This document shows, one piece after another, positions 63,968-64,000 of a DNA stretch of 64,000 nt (within the stretch, counting starts at the first letter, position 1; each line of letters starts with the position of its first letter). The stretch is from JAVZOV01 sp049976445 (GTDB lineage: Archaea; Thermoproteota; Thermoprotei; Gearchaeales; WAQG01): NCBI GenBank assembly GCA_049976445.1, contig JBMFIF010000001.1, positions 59,093 through 123,092 of the forward strand, written 5' to 3'. Below the pieces are notes generated by a model, which saw only the letters and a program-made list of their open reading frames with translations, had not been told where the DNA came from and made no database searches. The position numbers and the translations under genes were made by a program.

Positions 63968-64000
63968 GTGAATATCTTTGAATACTTCAAACAACTCAAC
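63968..64000 (+). CDS. Possible gene start cut by the window edge
   Basis: GTG 63968 behind GGTGAGGTG opens MNIFEYFKQLN to the edge. A TATA-like GCTTTATG at about 63928 is suitably placed. Only 11 codons are visible, so no function can be given. Confidence 0.3.
   Translation, partial: MNIFEYFKQLN

Overview
The window looks like a piece of a thermophilic archaeal chromosome from the Thermoproteota (crenarchaeal side). It is AT-rich and gene-dense, has TATA/BRE promoters and many short-leader or GGTGA-type starts, and mixes GTG and TTG starts with ATG. Lineage markers are an Alba chromatin protein, ribosomal protein eS26, class I lysyl-tRNA synthetase, a split GMP synthetase, a GHMP-type archaeal shikimate kinase, a CTP-type riboflavin kinase, LysW-carrier amino acid biosynthesis, a geranylgeranyl reductase and a Clp1/Grc3-type RNA kinase. 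I cannot assign a genus.

Layout. 1-5.1 kb: the N-terminal part of a gamma-glutamyltransferase, a stand-alone Cas6-like gene with no array, a PPP-family phosphatase and a sugar-nucleotide enzyme fused to a degenerate phosphomannomutase domain. 5.2-15.7 kb: carA-carB on the minus strand, divergent from lysW-lysX-lysK, an ACT-domain gene, argG and argH. Together these cover carbamoyl phosphate supply, the carrier-protein route to lysine/ornithine, and the last two steps to arginine. 15.8-25.2 kb: an eleven-gene, tightly overlapping aromatic amino acid operon running from transketolase halves through the whole shikimate pathway to chorismate mutase and prephenate dehydrogenase. 25.2-34 kb: an accessory stretch with an ornithine cyclodeaminase homologue, an orphan ATP-grasp gene, a GC-rich candidate RNA with its own promoter, a GH31 glucosidase with a ribbon-helix-helix gene, a frameshifted PIG-L deacetylase and a GH1 glycosidase.

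34-39.3 kb holds pheS-pheT, coaD and a ribosomal block (uS13, uS4, uS11). 39.3-40 kb is a gene-free stretch with a clean 200-bp miniature inverted-repeat transposon (18-bp terminal repeats, 9-bp target duplication). 40-50 kb carries thioredoxin, sufB-sufD, a cobalamin adenosyltransferase, the Clp1-like kinase, small conserved proteins, tRNA-Gly(GCC), an FAH-family enzyme, Alba and a frameshifted disulfide oxidoreductase. 50-64 kb carries lipid genes (geranylgeranyl reductase, CDP-alcohol transferase with PadR), lysS with eS26, ribK, an Elp3 + Trm9-like pair, split guaA, trpB2, uS7, uS12 and uridine phosphorylase.

Non-coding signals are the main surprise. At least five intergenic copies of a short hairpin sequence resemble the right end / guide-RNA 3' end of IS200/IS605-type (TnpB) elements, yet no intact tnpB is present. 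The GC-rich RNA candidate at 27.65-27.90 kb may be a related relic or an independent RNA. Palindromes sit at the sufB, carA and ribbon-helix-helix promoters.
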